64,000 nucleotides of DNA from Aestuariispira insulae (GCF_003385955.1 NZ_QRDW01000003.1:186001-250000); one strand, 5' to 3'; numbered from the stretch's first letter, positions 33,193 to 42,950 are shown. Made by a program: numbers and translations. Notes: generated by a model from the sequence alone, not told the origin.

Positions 33193-35130
33193 TTAAGAAG
33201 GCATTTTTGCCTCTTCCGCCACCTTTTTCAGTGCCTCATCCAGCGAGAGGATCTCCTGGGCCTTGCCGCCAAGGCGGCGAATGGCCACCGTGCGTTCCTC
33301 TGCCTCACGTCCGCCCACTACGAAAATCAACGGCACTTTCTTCATGGAATGCTCGCGGACTTTGTAGTTGATCTTCTCGTTCCTGAGATCGGTTTCGACA
33401 CGAAGACCCGCTTTTTTCAGGAGGTCCGCCACTTCAACCGCATAATCCTGCGCGGCATCGGTGATGGTCGCAACGGTGACCTGGGTCGGGGACATCCACA
33501 GTGGAAACTTGCCGGCAAACTGTTCAATCAGGATGCCGAGGAACCGCTCAAACGAGCCCAGGATCGCCCGATGCAGCATCACGGGACGGTGTTTGTCCCC
33601 ATCTTCGGCCACAAAATGGGCATCCAGCCGTTCGGGCAACACGAAATCCACCTGCAGAGTGCCGCACTGCCAGTCACGGCCGATGGCGTCGCGCAGAACG
33701 AATTCAAGCTTCGGACCATAGAAAGCGCCTTCACCCGGGTTCAGAGTATAGGGCAGGCCTGCGGCTTCGGTCGCTTCGATCAACGCCTTTTCCGCCTTGT
33801 CCCAGGTCTCGTCCGTGCCCGCCCGCTTTTCCGGACGGTCGGAGAATTTGACCATGATCTCCTCAAAACCGAAATCTTTATAAACGGATTTCAAAAGGTC
33901 ACAGAAAATCTCGGTTTCGGAGACAATCTGGTCTTCGGTACAGAAGATATGAGCGTCATCCTGAGTGAAGCCGCGCACCCGCATCAGGCCATGAAGTGCC
34001 CCATGGGGTTCATAACGGTGGCAGGAACCAAATTCGGCCATACGGTATGGCAGATCGCGATAGCTGGTGATGCCCTGCTTGAAGATTTGCACATGGCAAG
34101 GACAGTTCATCGGTTTCAGGGCCAGCATCTTGCGGTCCTGCTCACGCTCGTCAATCTCATCAACCTCGGCGATGAACATGCTCTCGCGGAACTTGTCCCA
34201 ATGGCCGGAAGCCTCCCAGAGTTTGCGGTCGACCAATTGCGGGGTTTTCACCTCGTGGTAACCGGCGGCATCCAGGCGCTTGCGCATATAGGCCTCAACC
34301 GAACGGTAGAGCGCCCAGCCCTTCGGGTGCCAGAAGATCGAGCCCATGGCCTCTTCCTGCATATGGAAAAGATCCATTTCCCGGCCCAGTTTGCGGTGAT
34401 CGCGCTTTTCCGCTTCCTCCAGCTGGGTCAGATAAGCCTTTAGTTCTTTTTCCGTGCGCCAGCAGGTGCCATAGATGCGCTGCAGCTGCGGATTGCTGGC
34501 GTCACCGCGCCAATAGGCACCGGCCAGCTTCATCAGCTTGAAGGCCTTGCCCAGTTTGCCGGTGGAGGGCAGATGCGGCCCGCGGCACAGATCCAACCAG
34601 TTGTCACCCTGGCGATAGATGGTCAGATCCTCGCCTTCCGGCAGCTCTCCAACCCATTCTGCCTTGAAGCTTTCGCCCTGTTCCTTGAAATAGGCAACCG
34701 CGTCATCGCGGTCCCAGACCTCTCGGACAATGGCGTCATCCCGGTCGACGATTTCTTTCATCTTTTTCTCGATGGCGTCGAAATCATCGGTCGAGAAAGG
34801 CTCTTCCCGGTGGAAATCGTAATAGAAACCGTTTTCGGTCGAGGGGCCGAAGGTGATCTGGGTGCCGGGGAACAATTCCTGGACCGCCTGGGCAAGGACA
34901 TGCGCACAGTCATGGCGCAACAATTCCAGCGCCTCAGGCGCGTCCCTAGTGATGATCGAGACTTCCGTATCGGTAGTGATCGGCCGGGTGAGATCCCATT
35001 CTTCGCCGTTCACATTCACCAATACCGCAGCTTTCGCGAGACCCGGACCGATGGATTCAGCCAATTGCTGACCCGTTACCGATCCATCAAACTCGCGCAC
35101 ACTGCCATCCGGAAGCGTAATCGCGACCAT
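33193..35130 (-). CDS. thrS: threonyl-tRNA synthetase
   Basis: Class II synthetase charging tRNA-Thr. The 645 residues include an N-terminal TGS domain ([20 protein letters not shown]), the editing domain zinc-type histidines ([14 protein letters not shown]), catalytic core motifs ([43 protein letters not shown]) and a C-terminal anticodon domain ([20 protein letters not shown]). It lies 135 bases upstream of infC on the same strand. No leader regulatory structure was recognised by eye. Confidence 0.97.
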   Translation of the reverse strand: MVAITLPDGSVREFDGSVTGQQLAESIGPGLAKAAVLVNVNGEEWDLTRPITTDTEVSIITRDAPEALELLRHDCAHVLAQAVQELFPGTQITFGPSTENGFYYDFHREEPFSTDDFDAIEKKMKEIVDRDDAIVREVWDRDDAVAYFKEQGESFKAEWVGELPEGEDLTIYRQGDNWLDLCRGPHLPSTGKLGKAFKLMKLAGAYWRGDASNPQLQRIYGTCWRTEKELKAYLTQLEEAEKRDHRKLGREMDLFHMQEEAMGSIFWHPKGWALYRSVEAYMRKRLDAAGYHEVKTPQLVDRKLWEASGHWDKFRESMFIAEVDEIDEREQDRKMLALKPMNCPCHVQIFKQGITSYRDLPYRMAEFGSCHRYEPHGALHGLMRVRGFTQDDAHIFCTEDQIVSETEIFCDLLKSVYKDFGFEEIMVKFSDRPEKRAGTDETWDKAEKALIEATEAAGLPYTLNPGEGAFYGPKLEFVLRDAIGRDWQCGTLQVDFVLPERLDAHFVAEDGDKHRPVMLHRAILGSFERFLGILIEQFAGKFPLWMSPTQVTVATITDAAQDYAVEVADLLKKAGLRVETDLRNEKINYKVREHSMKKVPLIFVVGGREAEERTVAIRRLGGKAQEILSLDEALKKVAEEAKMPS

Positions 35131-35300
35131 CCTGCTTAATCCTCTGTTTGAATTGCTTTCTTACCGCCGACCGGATCGCCCGGCATGCCGCAAGGCCCGG
35201 CAAACCCTTTGCCAAGCTCGGCGTTGATAGCCCATGATCCATGGCTTCGCAAGCGATAGGCTTTGATTGCTGCCGGTTTGCAGGCCAATCGTTGCAATCA

Positions 35301-35358
35301 TGTCATGGCAGCAACCTTAGCCGGATCGTTAGTGCTGTCATGGTATGGGAACATGACA
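35301..35358 (+). promoter_or_regulatory. three copies of TGTCATG before a small-protein gene
   Basis: TGTCATG occurs at 35301-35307 and 35336-35342 as direct copies, and inverted as CATGACA at 35352-35358. The last two form a 7-bp inverted repeat with a 9-base spacer, placed over the -35 region of the promoter at 35364. This arrangement suits a dimeric regulator controlling the small gene. Confidence 0.55.
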
Positions 35359-35363
35359 TGGGG

Positions 35364-35369
35364 TATAAT
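35364..35369 (+). promoter_or_regulatory. consensus -10 box TATAAT for the small-protein gene
   Basis: A perfect TATAAT lies 38 bases before the ATG at 35408. No good -35 hexamer is seen 16-18 bases upstream; instead that region holds the CATGACA/TGTCATG repeat, suggesting that an activator compensates. Confidence 0.6.
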
Positions 35370-35407
35370 GGCAGTTCCAGGAGACACTGAACAGAGGAGC
35401 GTGAGTG

Positions 35408-35653
35408 ATGATGAGAGCAGATTTACGTGCTTATGCGGCGTTCCGGATGGGCCAGGACCAATCCACCGGCCAGGCCCTTGCAATGAATATGCTGCGCAAA
35501 AAAATCAAAATGCGGAAGCTGAAGCAGCAACACAGGCCCCTGTCGGCTTATGCAGCCTATCGGCTGGGCCAGGACAGGACACGTCCTACAGGCAATCACG
35601 GCCTGTTTTTCTTCCGCCGTCAGCGCCAGTCACAACCCAGCCTCTACGACTGA
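35408..35653 (+). CDS. small basic protein with an internal repeat, unrecognised
   Basis: An 81-residue Arg/Lys-rich protein that I do not recognise. A motif occurs twice: RAYAAFRMGQDQSTG near the N-terminus and SAYAAYRLGQDRTRPTG in the middle, separated by a strongly basic helix (LRKKIKMRKLKQQHR). The ATG at 35408 follows GAGGAG by 8 bases (GTG 35405 and ATG 35411 are alternatives). A consensus -10 box and repeated operator-like sequences precede it. The composition suggests nucleic-acid or ribosome binding, which is inference. Two overlapping frames on the same strand are shadows. Confidence 0.6.
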   Translation: MMRADLRAYAAFRMGQDQSTGQALAMNMLRKKIKMRKLKQQHRPLSAYAAYRLGQDRTRPTGNHGLFFFRRQRQSQPSLYD

Positions 35654-35656
35654 GGA

Positions 35657-36625
35657 TCAGGAGGCAGAAGCCTCTTTTTCAAGGAAAGCCGTCAATAGCG
35701 ACCAGACCCGATCCGGGGGGAGCTGGTCCAGGGTATCTGTGCGTTCGATCACCACGTTGGGGCCGCGCTGGCCGCAAAGCGCCGGGTCGGACGCTTTGGA
35801 ATAAAGCGCCAGGCTGGGGCAGCCGGCGGCGGCGGCCATATGCATAGGGCCGGTATCATTGCCGAGCGCCAGGGCCGCACGCCGGGCCAGAACGGCGATT
35901 TCAAACAGGCTGGTTTTTCCTATCAGGCTTTTTGCCTCCGGACATGTGGCCAAGATCTCTGCCGCTTCGTCTGCTTCGGAGGCGGTGCCCAGGATGACCG
36001 GCTGAATGCCGGCGGCAGTTAAACGTTTCGCTATCGTACCGTAATGGTCGCCGGGCCATCTTTTATCCGGCCTATGGGGCGCGCCGCCGGGGATAAGAAG
36101 CGCGAATGTGTCGTCCAGTTGTAAATGGCTGATATCGGCATCCATCCACGCAAGATCAGGCGGAGGAACATCGGTTATTTCAGCCATTTCAAGTTGTTCG
36201 CGCTGTCTTTCAATCGTGTGCATAAAGTCGCGGCGCGGGTTGGCATGGGGGTGGCTGCATCCTTTTGCAATTCCCGACCATTGGGGCTTGTGCGGCCACA
36301 TCAAATGGTAATAGAGGCTGGATCGGTCGGAGGTCTGCAGGTCATAAACCATGTCGAACCGCCCGTTGATCAGGAATTTCCGCAAGCGCCAGATACGCTT
36401 GATCTCACGCAATTGCGCCTTGCCATCCGGCACGACCCGGTCGAACCAGCCGCTTTTCTCCGCCAATTCCTTGTAGGGTTTGGTGGTGACCAGGGTGATA
36501 TGGGCATCGGGGTGATGTTTGCGGATTGCCTGAAAAGGACCCAGCGCCTGGACGAAATCGCCCAATGCGCTCAGCTTGATGATCAGGATCCGTTCCTGCG
36601 CACTGCTGGCCGATTGCTTGCTCAC
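35657..36625 (-). CDS. glycosyltransferase family 9 (heptosyltransferase-like)
   Basis: Probable lipopolysaccharide-core glycosyltransferase. The 322 residues show the GT9 N-terminal motif ILIIKLSALGDFVQALGPFQ, the nucleotide-sugar domain start FALLIPGGAPHRPDKRWPG and the donor-site motif LGNDTGPMHMAAAAGCP. Its start overlaps the stop of the upstream GT4 gene (ATGA), so they act in the same pathway. The exact sugar is not determined. Confidence 0.92.
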   Translation of the reverse strand: MSKQSASSAQERILIIKLSALGDFVQALGPFQAIRKHHPDAHITLVTTKPYKELAEKSGWFDRVVPDGKAQLREIKRIWRLRKFLINGRFDMVYDLQTSDRSSLYYHLMWPHKPQWSGIAKGCSHPHANPRRDFMHTIERQREQLEMAEITDVPPPDLAWMDADISHLQLDDTFALLIPGGAPHRPDKRWPGDHYGTIAKRLTAAGIQPVILGTASEADEAAEILATCPEAKSLIGKTSLFEIAVLARRAALALGNDTGPMHMAAAAGCPSLALYSKASDPALCGQRGPNVVIERTDTLDQLPPDRVWSLLTAFLEKEASAS

Positions 36626-37785
36626 GCGCGCCCCTTGTCGGCCAATAGCTCATTATAGAGTGCCAAGGTTTTGGCGCACATTTGTTCCTTGCTGAACCGG
36701 GTACGGGCATTTTCGATGGCACGTTTGTGAAAATCGGCACGCTCCTGCTCATTCAGGGACAAAGCGTTTTTCAGTGCCCGCGCCAGGTCGTCCGGGTCTC
36801 CCGGTTTGAACAGCCAGCCATCAACCCCATCCGTGATCTGTTCGACGGCGGCACCATGGCGGGGTGCCACCACTGGGCGACCCAGAGACTGGCCCTCAAC
36901 AGCGACCCGGCCAAACCCTTCCGGATCGGTAGAGGCGGAAACCACCACGTCGGCCAGTTTATAGGCGGCCGGCATGTCCCGGCATTCGCCGACCAAATGG
37001 ACCCGGTCATCCAGCCCAAGGGATTTGGCATAGGCCTCGACATCAGCGCGATAGGCTTCTCGGCCTTGGTCGGAACCGACCAACAGACAGACAACTTTCT
37101 GATCAATTTTGGCGAGGGCTTCCAATAGCAGGATCTGCCCTTTCCAGCGCGTCAATCTGCCGGATAGCATGACCACCGGCACCCCATCAGGCAGGCGCCA
37201 GTCGCTGGCCAGTTTGATCAGCCGGGCGCTCGGGATCGCCTGAGGATCAAAAAGCTCCATGTTGATGCCACGATGGATCACACGGATCCGGGACCAGGGT
37301 GTGCCATATTCCTGCATCATATGATCGGCGATGAATTCCGAAATGGCAATGACGCGATCACCGCGGGTCATTACTGAATTATATAGCTTTTTCAGGCGAT
37401 TGGTAAAATTGTACGTGGCGTGGAAGGTGGTGATGAAAGGGGTCCCGGTCTGCTGGGTCGCCCAATAGGCACTCCAAGCCGGGGCGCGGCTTCTGGCATG
37501 AACGATATCAACATCGAAATCGCCGATGATCTGCTTCAACCGTTCGGCGTTGCTGCGCATCTTGAAAAAATTCTTGCTGTCGGTCGGCAATTGGATATGG
37601 ATCGCGCCGCACCGGTCCAGCTCACGGGTCATGATGCCGCCGGAAGAAACGACAATGGCCTGGCCGCCGGCATTCATCAGGGCCGTGGCCATATCCACGG
37701 TGCCCCGTTCAACCCCGCCGGTTTCCAGTGCCGGTACCACCTGCATGACCACGGGTTTGCGACTATTGTCCGATGGTTCGTTCAT
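36622..37785 (-). CDS. glycosyltransferase family 4
   Basis: Retaining GT-B glycosyltransferase of 387 residues, probably in surface polysaccharide or lipopolysaccharide assembly. The N-terminal domain starts VVPALETGGVERGTVDMA; the donor-binding C-terminal domain has VVMLSGRLTRWKGQILLLEA and PEGFGRVAVEGQSLGRPVVA, with the E-x7-E motif. Coupled to the GT9 gene downstream and divergent from the hydrolase at 37872. Confidence 0.93.
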   Translation of the reverse strand: MNEPSDNSRKPVVMQVVPALETGGVERGTVDMATALMNAGGQAIVVSSGGIMTRELDRCGAIHIQLPTDSKNFFKMRSNAERLKQIIGDFDVDIVHARSRAPAWSAYWATQQTGTPFITTFHATYNFTNRLKKLYNSVMTRGDRVIAISEFIADHMMQEYGTPWSRIRVIHRGINMELFDPQAIPSARLIKLASDWRLPDGVPVVMLSGRLTRWKGQILLLEALAKIDQKVVCLLVGSDQGREAYRADVEAYAKSLGLDDRVHLVGECRDMPAAYKLADVVVSASTDPEGFGRVAVEGQSLGRPVVAPRHGAAVEQITDGVDGWLFKPGDPDDLARALKNALSLNEQERADFHKRAIENARTRFSKEQMCAKTLALYNELLADKGRA

Positions 37786-37871
37786 CGTTAGGCTGCCCCT
37801 TCAGGCTTCATTATTCTTTTTCCCACCATCTCGGGCCGCCTGCGACCCGGCAATAAACAGGTTTCATCACA

Positions 37872-38684
37872 GTGACTTCTCCGCAACCGGACACAGAACA
37901 GACCCCCTCCCGCATCTTATCACGGGATGGCGGGGCATCAATCGCATACCACGCGCGCACGGGCAAGACTGTAGCGGGGGAACAAGCGCGGAAACCAGCG
38001 GTTTTCTTCCTAGGCGGGTTCAATTCCAACATGGAAGGCACCAAGGCGCGTTATCTGGACCGGTTTTGCGTGGAACAGGGATTGGGGTATACCCGCTTCG
38101 ATTATCAAGGGCACGGGCAATCGTCTGGAACATTCGCGGATGGCACGATTGGTCTGTGGCGCGATGACGCGCTTGCTGTGCTGGATCAGGTGGCGGAAGG
38201 TCCGCAAATCCTGGTCGGTTCTTCCATGGGGGCCTGGATGGCGCTGTTGCTGGCGAAGGCCCGCCCGGATCGGGTGGCAGGCCTCGCCCTGATTGCCCCG
38301 GCACCGGATTTTGCGCAGAAAATCATGTGGCCCAGCCTGCCGGAAGACGCCAAGCTGGCGATCTTGAAAGACGGTTTCTGGAACCGTCCCTCGGAGTTTG
38401 AGGATGAGGATTACCCCATCACCGGCCGATTGATCGAGGAGTCCCGGGACCATAACCTGCTGGATGGGGATCCCATTGCATTTGACGGGCCTGTGAGGAT
38501 TTTGCAGGGCGACCGGGATGAAGTGATCCCGGTCGCCCATGCATTGGCGACGGCAGGGGCTGTTACCTCCCAGGATGTCCAGACCACCATCTTAAAAGGC
38601 GGAGACCATCGCCTATCCAAACCCCATGAATTGTCCTTATTGGAAAAGACTATTCTGGAACTGGTTGAGACCCGCCAGGATTAA
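37872..38684 (+). CDS. alpha/beta hydrolase
   Basis: Serine hydrolase of 270 residues. Nucleophile elbow VGSSMGAW (Ser118), with candidate Asp in LQGDRDEVIP and His in GGDHRLSKP completing the triad; the oxyanion region is FLGGFNSNMEGTKA. Overall resemblance is to ABHD10/carboxylesterase-like proteins. The start is GTG at 37872, with CAGG 10 bases upstream. Its 3' end overlaps the LysE-type pseudogene on the other strand by 48 bases. Substrate unknown. Confidence 0.9.
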   Translation: MTSPQPDTEQTPSRILSRDGGASIAYHARTGKTVAGEQARKPAVFFLGGFNSNMEGTKARYLDRFCVEQGLGYTRFDYQGHGQSSGTFADGTIGLWRDDALAVLDQVAEGPQILVGSSMGAWMALLLAKARPDRVAGLALIAPAPDFAQKIMWPSLPEDAKLAILKDGFWNRPSEFEDEDYPITGRLIEESRDHNLLDGDPIAFDGPVRILQGDRDEVIPVAHALATAGAVTSQDVQTTILKGGDHRLSKPHELSLLEKTILELVETRQD

Positions 38685-39280
38685 ACTGGCACCAAAAGTG
38701 AAAAATATCAGGGCGATAACCCGGTTGATTCGACCCAGGATTGCCGGCTGCCGGATCAGTTTGGTGAATTGGCTTGCGACCAGAGCAAAGCAGCTGAGGG
38801 CAAGGAAGGACAAAGCCATGAAAGTACCGGTCATGGTGGCCAGCTGACCGGCAATGGATTTGCCAGGATTCAGGAAAAGCGGGAAAAGCGCGATCAGAAA
38901 GGCCAACATTTTCGGATTGGTTAGGCCAACCATCAGGGATTGCAGGAAAAGGTGACGGCCTTTGAGCATTATCCGATTGGACATTGTGCATTCATCCAGC
39001 CGGATGATCCCTCCACGCCAGGCTTTGAGGGCCATCCAGATCAGATAACCGCCACCGACCAGGCGCAGCCCCGCCAGGATCTCCGGATGGTGGTTGATGA
39101 GCGCGCCAAGCCCGAGTGAAACCGCAAGCCCGACACAGCCAATGGCCGTAACATTGCCTGCTGTTGAATAGAAGGTGCGGCCCAGTCGCTATTGCGGATG
39201 GCCAGCGCAATGGCAGGGCCTGGGGTCAACACATTCGCCCCTGCGGCCAGCAAAAATGCCAGCCAGGTTTCCAAGGTCAT
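38637..39280 (-). pseudogene. LysE/RhtB family exporter, frameshifted
   Basis: Amino-acid efflux permease broken by one frameshift. From the ATG at 39280 the first frame reads MTLETWLAFLLAAGANVLTP then GPAIALAIRNS, the canonical LysE N-terminus. At about 39183-39190 the similarity moves to another frame (TFYSTAGNVTAIGCVGLAVS, then LIWMALKAWRGGI) and continues to 38637 with further membrane helices. The second frame has a TAG just upstream, so it cannot be read alone from the normal start. One base appears deleted. This is either a pseudogene or a sequencing error. Divergent LysR gene at 39411. Confidence 0.85.
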
Positions 39281-39410
39281 GGGTCCTCTCCGAAGGTTCG
39301 GTGAATATAAGAGGCCTCTGCAGGGGCAGGGCTAGATAACCGTATTTTTTCGATTAATAAAAATAGTTAGTTTCTTTAAATGTATAAAAAATAATGATAT
39401 AAAGCCGGAC

Positions 39411-40274
39411 ATGGATTTTGTGGCGCTTGAAACATTTAAACTGGTGATGGATCTGGGCAGCGTGACCGCGGCCGCAGAGAGGCTGCACACGGTCCAGCCC
39501 AATGTGACGGCGCGCCTACGTAAGCTGGAAGCCGAGCTGGGGGTGATCCTGTTCAACCGGGCGCATCGCCGCCTCACCCCAACCGATAAAGCGCAAGAAT
39601 TATTGGTTCATGCCAATGAAATTCTGCTCAGGGTCGATGTGGCGCGCCAGGCCGTGGCCGGCCAAGGTCTGGGCGATGTGCGCATGGGCTTTGTCAGCAC
39701 CCAAGCCAGTAAATGGCTGCCGGCCTTTATCCGTGACTATCGCGCGGCCCATCCGGAGGCTGAGATCATTGTGGATACGGCGGCCACAGAAACCCTGGTG
39801 CGCGAGGTGCAGGAAAGCCGCATGGATGCCGCCATGGTGGTGGAAGGTCACGCCGGCCAGGGCAGTGGACCGGCCCTGACCGCCACCCGGCTATTTTCTG
39901 AGAAATTGGTGATCCTGGCCCCGCCCGGCACGCACAGTCCGGAACAGGCGTTTTCCTATCCCCTGATGGTTTTGCGCCAGGAACAGAAGGGCTATCGCAA
40001 TTTTGCCCATGACCTGTTTCAGGCCATGGGGCGGGAACCGCCAAAGCTGATGAAGATCAGTACGCTGGAAGGGGTGATTGCTTGTATCCGTGCGGGTCTC
40101 GGTTATTCGGTGCTGCCGCGATCGGTGATTGCCGCCCGCCATCTTGAAGGAGCGCTTTCCATTCTGGAGCCGGAAGTGGCGGATATCGGGATCCACCTTG
40201 CGCTGGTCCACAGGCCTGAATTGGACCGGGACCCGCGCATGGCGCTCTTGAAACGGATATTCACGGGCTCGTGA
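39411..40274 (+). CDS. LysR family transcriptional regulator
   Basis: A 287-residue LysR-type regulator. The N-terminal winged helix is ETFKLVMDLGSVTAAAERLH followed by TVQPNVTARLRKLEAELGV; the C-terminal effector domain is a periplasmic-binding-protein-like fold (DVRMGFVSTQASKWLPAF, VIACIRAGLGYSVLPRSVI). Divergent from the frameshifted LysE exporter across an AT-rich 130-base gap, so it likely controlled that exporter in the manner of LysG/ArgP. Effector unknown. Confidence 0.92.
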   Translation: MDFVALETFKLVMDLGSVTAAAERLHTVQPNVTARLRKLEAELGVILFNRAHRRLTPTDKAQELLVHANEILLRVDVARQAVAGQGLGDVRMGFVSTQASKWLPAFIRDYRAAHPEAEIIVDTAATETLVREVQESRMDAAMVVEGHAGQGSGPALTATRLFSEKLVILAPPGTHSPEQAFSYPLMVLRQEQKGYRNFAHDLFQAMGREPPKLMKISTLEGVIACIRAGLGYSVLPRSVIAARHLEGALSILEPEVADIGIHLALVHRPELDRDPRMALLKRIFTGS

Positions 40275-40285
40275 AAGCCGGCTGT

Positions 40286-41158
40286 TTACAATAATGCCTT
40301 CAGCCCGCCCCGGTAGTCCGGCCATTTTAGAGTGACGCCCAGCTCTTCTTTAATGCGCTGATTTGAGACCCGTTTATTGTCACCATAGAAACTGCGCGCC
40401 ATGGGGGACAGATCGGCGGTTTCGAAATCCACCAGCGGTGGTTTTTCAACGCCCAGCAGTTCACAGGCATAGGCGATCACTTCTTCCGGCGGGGCCGGAT
40501 TGTCATCACAGACATTGTAGGCCGCACCGCCATTGGGATGATGCATGCTGGCATAAAGCACTTGGGTGATATCATCCAAATGGATGCGGCTGAAAACCTG
40601 GCCCGGCTTATTGACGCGCCGCGCTTTGCCTTTTCGGACGGTTTCCAGGGCGTTGCGACCGGGCCCGTAGATCCCCGCCAGCCGGAAGGAAGAAACCGCT
40701 TTGCCATCTTCCCACCAGAGATCCATCCAGCGGGCTTCGGCCGTCACGCGGCGTTCGCCCCTGGGGCCGGTCGGTTCCAGGGCGGAATTTTCATCAACCC
40801 AGCCGCCATTGCGGTCGCCATAGACCCCGGTGGTGCAGAGATAGCCGACCCATTCAAGCCCTTGCAACCGGGCAATATCATTGTAATGCCATTCCAGAAC
40901 CGGATCAGCGGTTTCCCCATCGGGCGGGACGGAACTCATCAGATGGGTGGTGCCTTTCAGGATTTCAGCGGCGTTCTTCAGGGGTTTGCTGCCGTTGAAC
41001 TGATAAACCTCAACCCCCTCGGCGCGGCAGTTTTCAGCGGATGTCTCACTGCGGCAAGTGCCGGCCACCGCCCAGCCCTCCGCCATCAGGCGCCGTGCCA
41101 GCGCCATGGCGCTATAGCCCAAACCGAAACAGAAAAGCCGCTTGTTGCCGTCGCTCAT
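40286..41158 (-). CDS. NAD(P)-dependent epimerase/dehydratase-like protein (YeeZ type)
   Basis: Extended short-chain dehydrogenase fold, 290 residues from the ATG at 41158. The nucleotide-binding loop is FGLGYSAMALARRL, a variant of GxxGxxG as in YeeZ/COG0451 proteins; YLCTTGVYGDRNGGWVDE carries the Thr-x-x-Tyr region and SSFRLAGIYGPGR the C-terminal core. The reading frame is open to 41362 without similarity. Catalytic activity is unproven. Convergent with LysR (11-base gap), divergent from the TPR gene. Confidence 0.87.
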   Translation of the reverse strand: MSDGNKRLFCFGLGYSAMALARRLMAEGWAVAGTCRSETSAENCRAEGVEVYQFNGSKPLKNAAEILKGTTHLMSSVPPDGETADPVLEWHYNDIARLQGLEWVGYLCTTGVYGDRNGGWVDENSALEPTGPRGERRVTAEARWMDLWWEDGKAVSSFRLAGIYGPGRNALETVRKGKARRVNKPGQVFSRIHLDDITQVLYASMHHPNGGAAYNVCDDNPAPPEEVIAYACELLGVEKPPLVDFETADLSPMARSFYGDNKRVSNQRIKEELGVTLKWPDYRGGLKALL

Positions 41159-41288
41159 TTTTACCCTATCCCGCCCCTTGCCGGGGCCTGTTCTTTGGCC
41201 CATAACCTTAATGCCCACCGGGTGAGCAGGATGCCACAAACAGAAAATAGGCATCGCCCCCGCCCCTGACAACTGCCGAGTAGTGAAG

Positions 41289-42038
41289 ATGAAATATCTG
41301 GTCCCCCTGCTGTTTATGTTGATCACCGGCCCTGCCTTGGCCCAGCAGGATTTCCTGAGCAATCAAGAATATAAACATTGCATGCAGCTGACCCGGATCA
41401 ATCCCGAGCAAGCCTTTGAAAAGGCGTTGGGTTGGCAGGATATGGGCGGTGGATTGCCGGCCCGCCACTGCGCGGCGGTGGCCTTGATCTCTTTGGAGCA
41501 ATATGTCCAGGCGGCGGAACGTCTGGAAGTGCTGGCCAAGGACATGCCTGATGATGCACCGGCCGGGATTGTTTCCGATCTATTGGGTCAGGCGGGTATT
41601 GCTTGGCACCAGGCGGAGGACCTGGACAAGGCCTTTGCGACATTGAGTGCAGCGCTGAAGCTCTCCCCCAACCATCCGGTATTGTTGACCGACCGCGCCG
41701 CGGTCTTGGTGGATGGCGGCAAAATGTGGGAAGCGGTGGATGACCTGAATACCGCGATTGAGACCAATCCCTATGATACCGGTGCTCTTTTGTTCCGGGG
41801 ATCGGCCTATCGCCAGTTGAAAAGCTATGACCTCGCCCTTCAGGATCTCAACCGGGTGCTGGAGCTGGACAGTGACAATGGCGAGGCCCTGTTCGAACGC
41901 GGTGTTGTCTATCGCCTGACACAAAAGCCGGATCTGGCGCGCGCGGACTGGCTGAAACTGATCGAACTGCATGAAGGCCGTCCCATCGCGGATCTGGCCC
42001 GGCGCAATCTGGAAAAGCTGGATTTGAAGGCGGAGTGA
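41289..42038 (+). CDS. exported TPR-repeat protein
   Basis: A 249-residue protein with a signal peptide (KYLVPLLFMLITGPALA then QQD) and about five tetratricopeptide repeats, for example AGIAWHQAEDLDKAFATLSA, RAAVLVDGGKMWEAVDDLNT and RGSAYRQLKSYDLALQDLNR. It probably acts as a periplasmic protein-protein scaffold. ATG 41289 is preferred to GTG 41283. Partner unknown. Confidence 0.85.
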   Translation: MKYLVPLLFMLITGPALAQQDFLSNQEYKHCMQLTRINPEQAFEKALGWQDMGGGLPARHCAAVALISLEQYVQAAERLEVLAKDMPDDAPAGIVSDLLGQAGIAWHQAEDLDKAFATLSAALKLSPNHPVLLTDRAAVLVDGGKMWEAVDDLNTAIETNPYDTGALLFRGSAYRQLKSYDLALQDLNRVLELDSDNGEALFERGVVYRLTQKPDLARADWLKLIELHEGRPIADLARRNLEKLDLKAE

Positions 42039-42070
42039 ATATCCGCACTCCCTTGATCGTATAATTCTCT

Positions 42071-42097
42071 GTCATCCCCGATCATGTCGGGGATGAC
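42071..42097. repeat. GTCATCCC-type palindromic repeat / hairpin
   Basis: GTCATCCCCGA (42071-42081) and TCGGGGATGAC (42087-42097) form a perfect 11-bp stem around TCATG. It lies between the convergent TPR and dapB genes and probably works as a bidirectional terminator. The sequence resembles short dispersed palindromes common in alphaproteobacterial intergenic DNA; a related copy is at 63086. Confidence 0.7.
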
Positions 42098-42110
42098 GAA
42101 TGGAGGGAGG

Positions 42111-42950
42111 TCAATCCCCCAGACCCAAAACATCCGCCATGTCATAAACGCCGTTTTTCCGGCCCTTGGTCCAGAAGGCTGCGCGTACCGCGCCGCTGGC
42201 ATAAATATGGCGTGAGCTGGCTTTGTGGGTCACTTCGATCCGCTCGCCCTCGCCGGCAAAAATCACCGTGTGGTCGCCGATTACATCGCCGCCGCGCAGG
42301 GTCGCGTATCCGATCTCGCCTTTCGGCCGCGGACCGGTATGACCATCGCGCACAGCCTGTTTCACATCATCGTGGACAACATTTCGGCCTTCCGCCGCGC
42401 TCTGGCCCAGCAACAAGGCGGTGCCGGACGGCGCATCCACCTTGTGGCGATGATGCATCTCAACAATTTCGATATCGTAATCATCGTCCAGAACCTGGGC
42501 GATTTTTTTGGTCAGGGCGGATAGCAAGGTCACGCCGACACTCATATTGGCGGCAAAAACCACCGGGATATGGCGCGCGGCCAATTCAATCGCTTGTTTT
42601 TGCGCGTCATTCAGGCCGGTCGTACCGCCGACAAAGGCGCAACCCGCCTGGGCGGCAAGGCGCAAATGTTCTTCCGTGGCTTCGGGCCTGGTGAAATCGA
42701 TCACGACATCGGCAGCGGCAATCACGGGCGCCGGATCATCTTGGATGATGACGCCACAAGCACCCAGCCCGGCAACTTCACCGGCATCCCGGCCGATAAA
42801 GTCCGATCCCTTGCGGTCGGTCGCCCCTGATAATACACAGCCTTCCCGGCTCATCACTTCGCGGACCAGCATCTGACCCATCCGGCCACTAGAGCCGACC
42901 ACGGCAATTTTCAGATTATCGGCATTGGCGGCGCTGTTGTTATTGGCCAT
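42111..42950 (-). CDS. dapB: 4-hydroxy-tetrahydrodipicolinate reductase DapB
   Basis: Lysine/diaminopimelate pathway reductase, cytoplasmic. The 279 residues include the NAD(P)-binding VVGSSGRMGQ (18-26), DFTRPEATEEHLRLA, and the catalytic EMHHRHKVDAPSGTALLLG with adjacent His-Lys. The N-terminus has a short Asn/Ala-rich extension (MANNNSAANADN). It is downstream of dnaJ in the dnaK-dnaJ-dapB order. Confidence 0.96.
   Translation of the reverse strand: MANNNSAANADNLKIAVVGSSGRMGQMLVREVMSREGCVLSGATDRKGSDFIGRDAGEVAGLGACGVIIQDDPAPVIAAADVVIDFTRPEATEEHLRLAAQAGCAFVGGTTGLNDAQKQAIELAARHIPVVFAANMSVGVTLLSALTKKIAQVLDDDYDIEIVEMHHRHKVDAPSGTALLLGQSAAEGRNVVHDDVKQAVRDGHTGPRPKGEIGYATLRGGDVIGDHTVIFAGEGERIEVTHKASSRHIYASGAVRAAFWTKGRKNGVYDMADVLGLGD

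Noticed and set aside
33349-34443. 364-codon plus-strand frame opposite thrS
   Set aside because: Antisense shadow of thrS.
35263-35847. 194-codon plus-strand frame overlapping the small basic protein and the GT9 gene
   Set aside because: Overlaps the better-supported frame with its own promoter and ribosome site, and runs into the 3' end of the GT9 gene.
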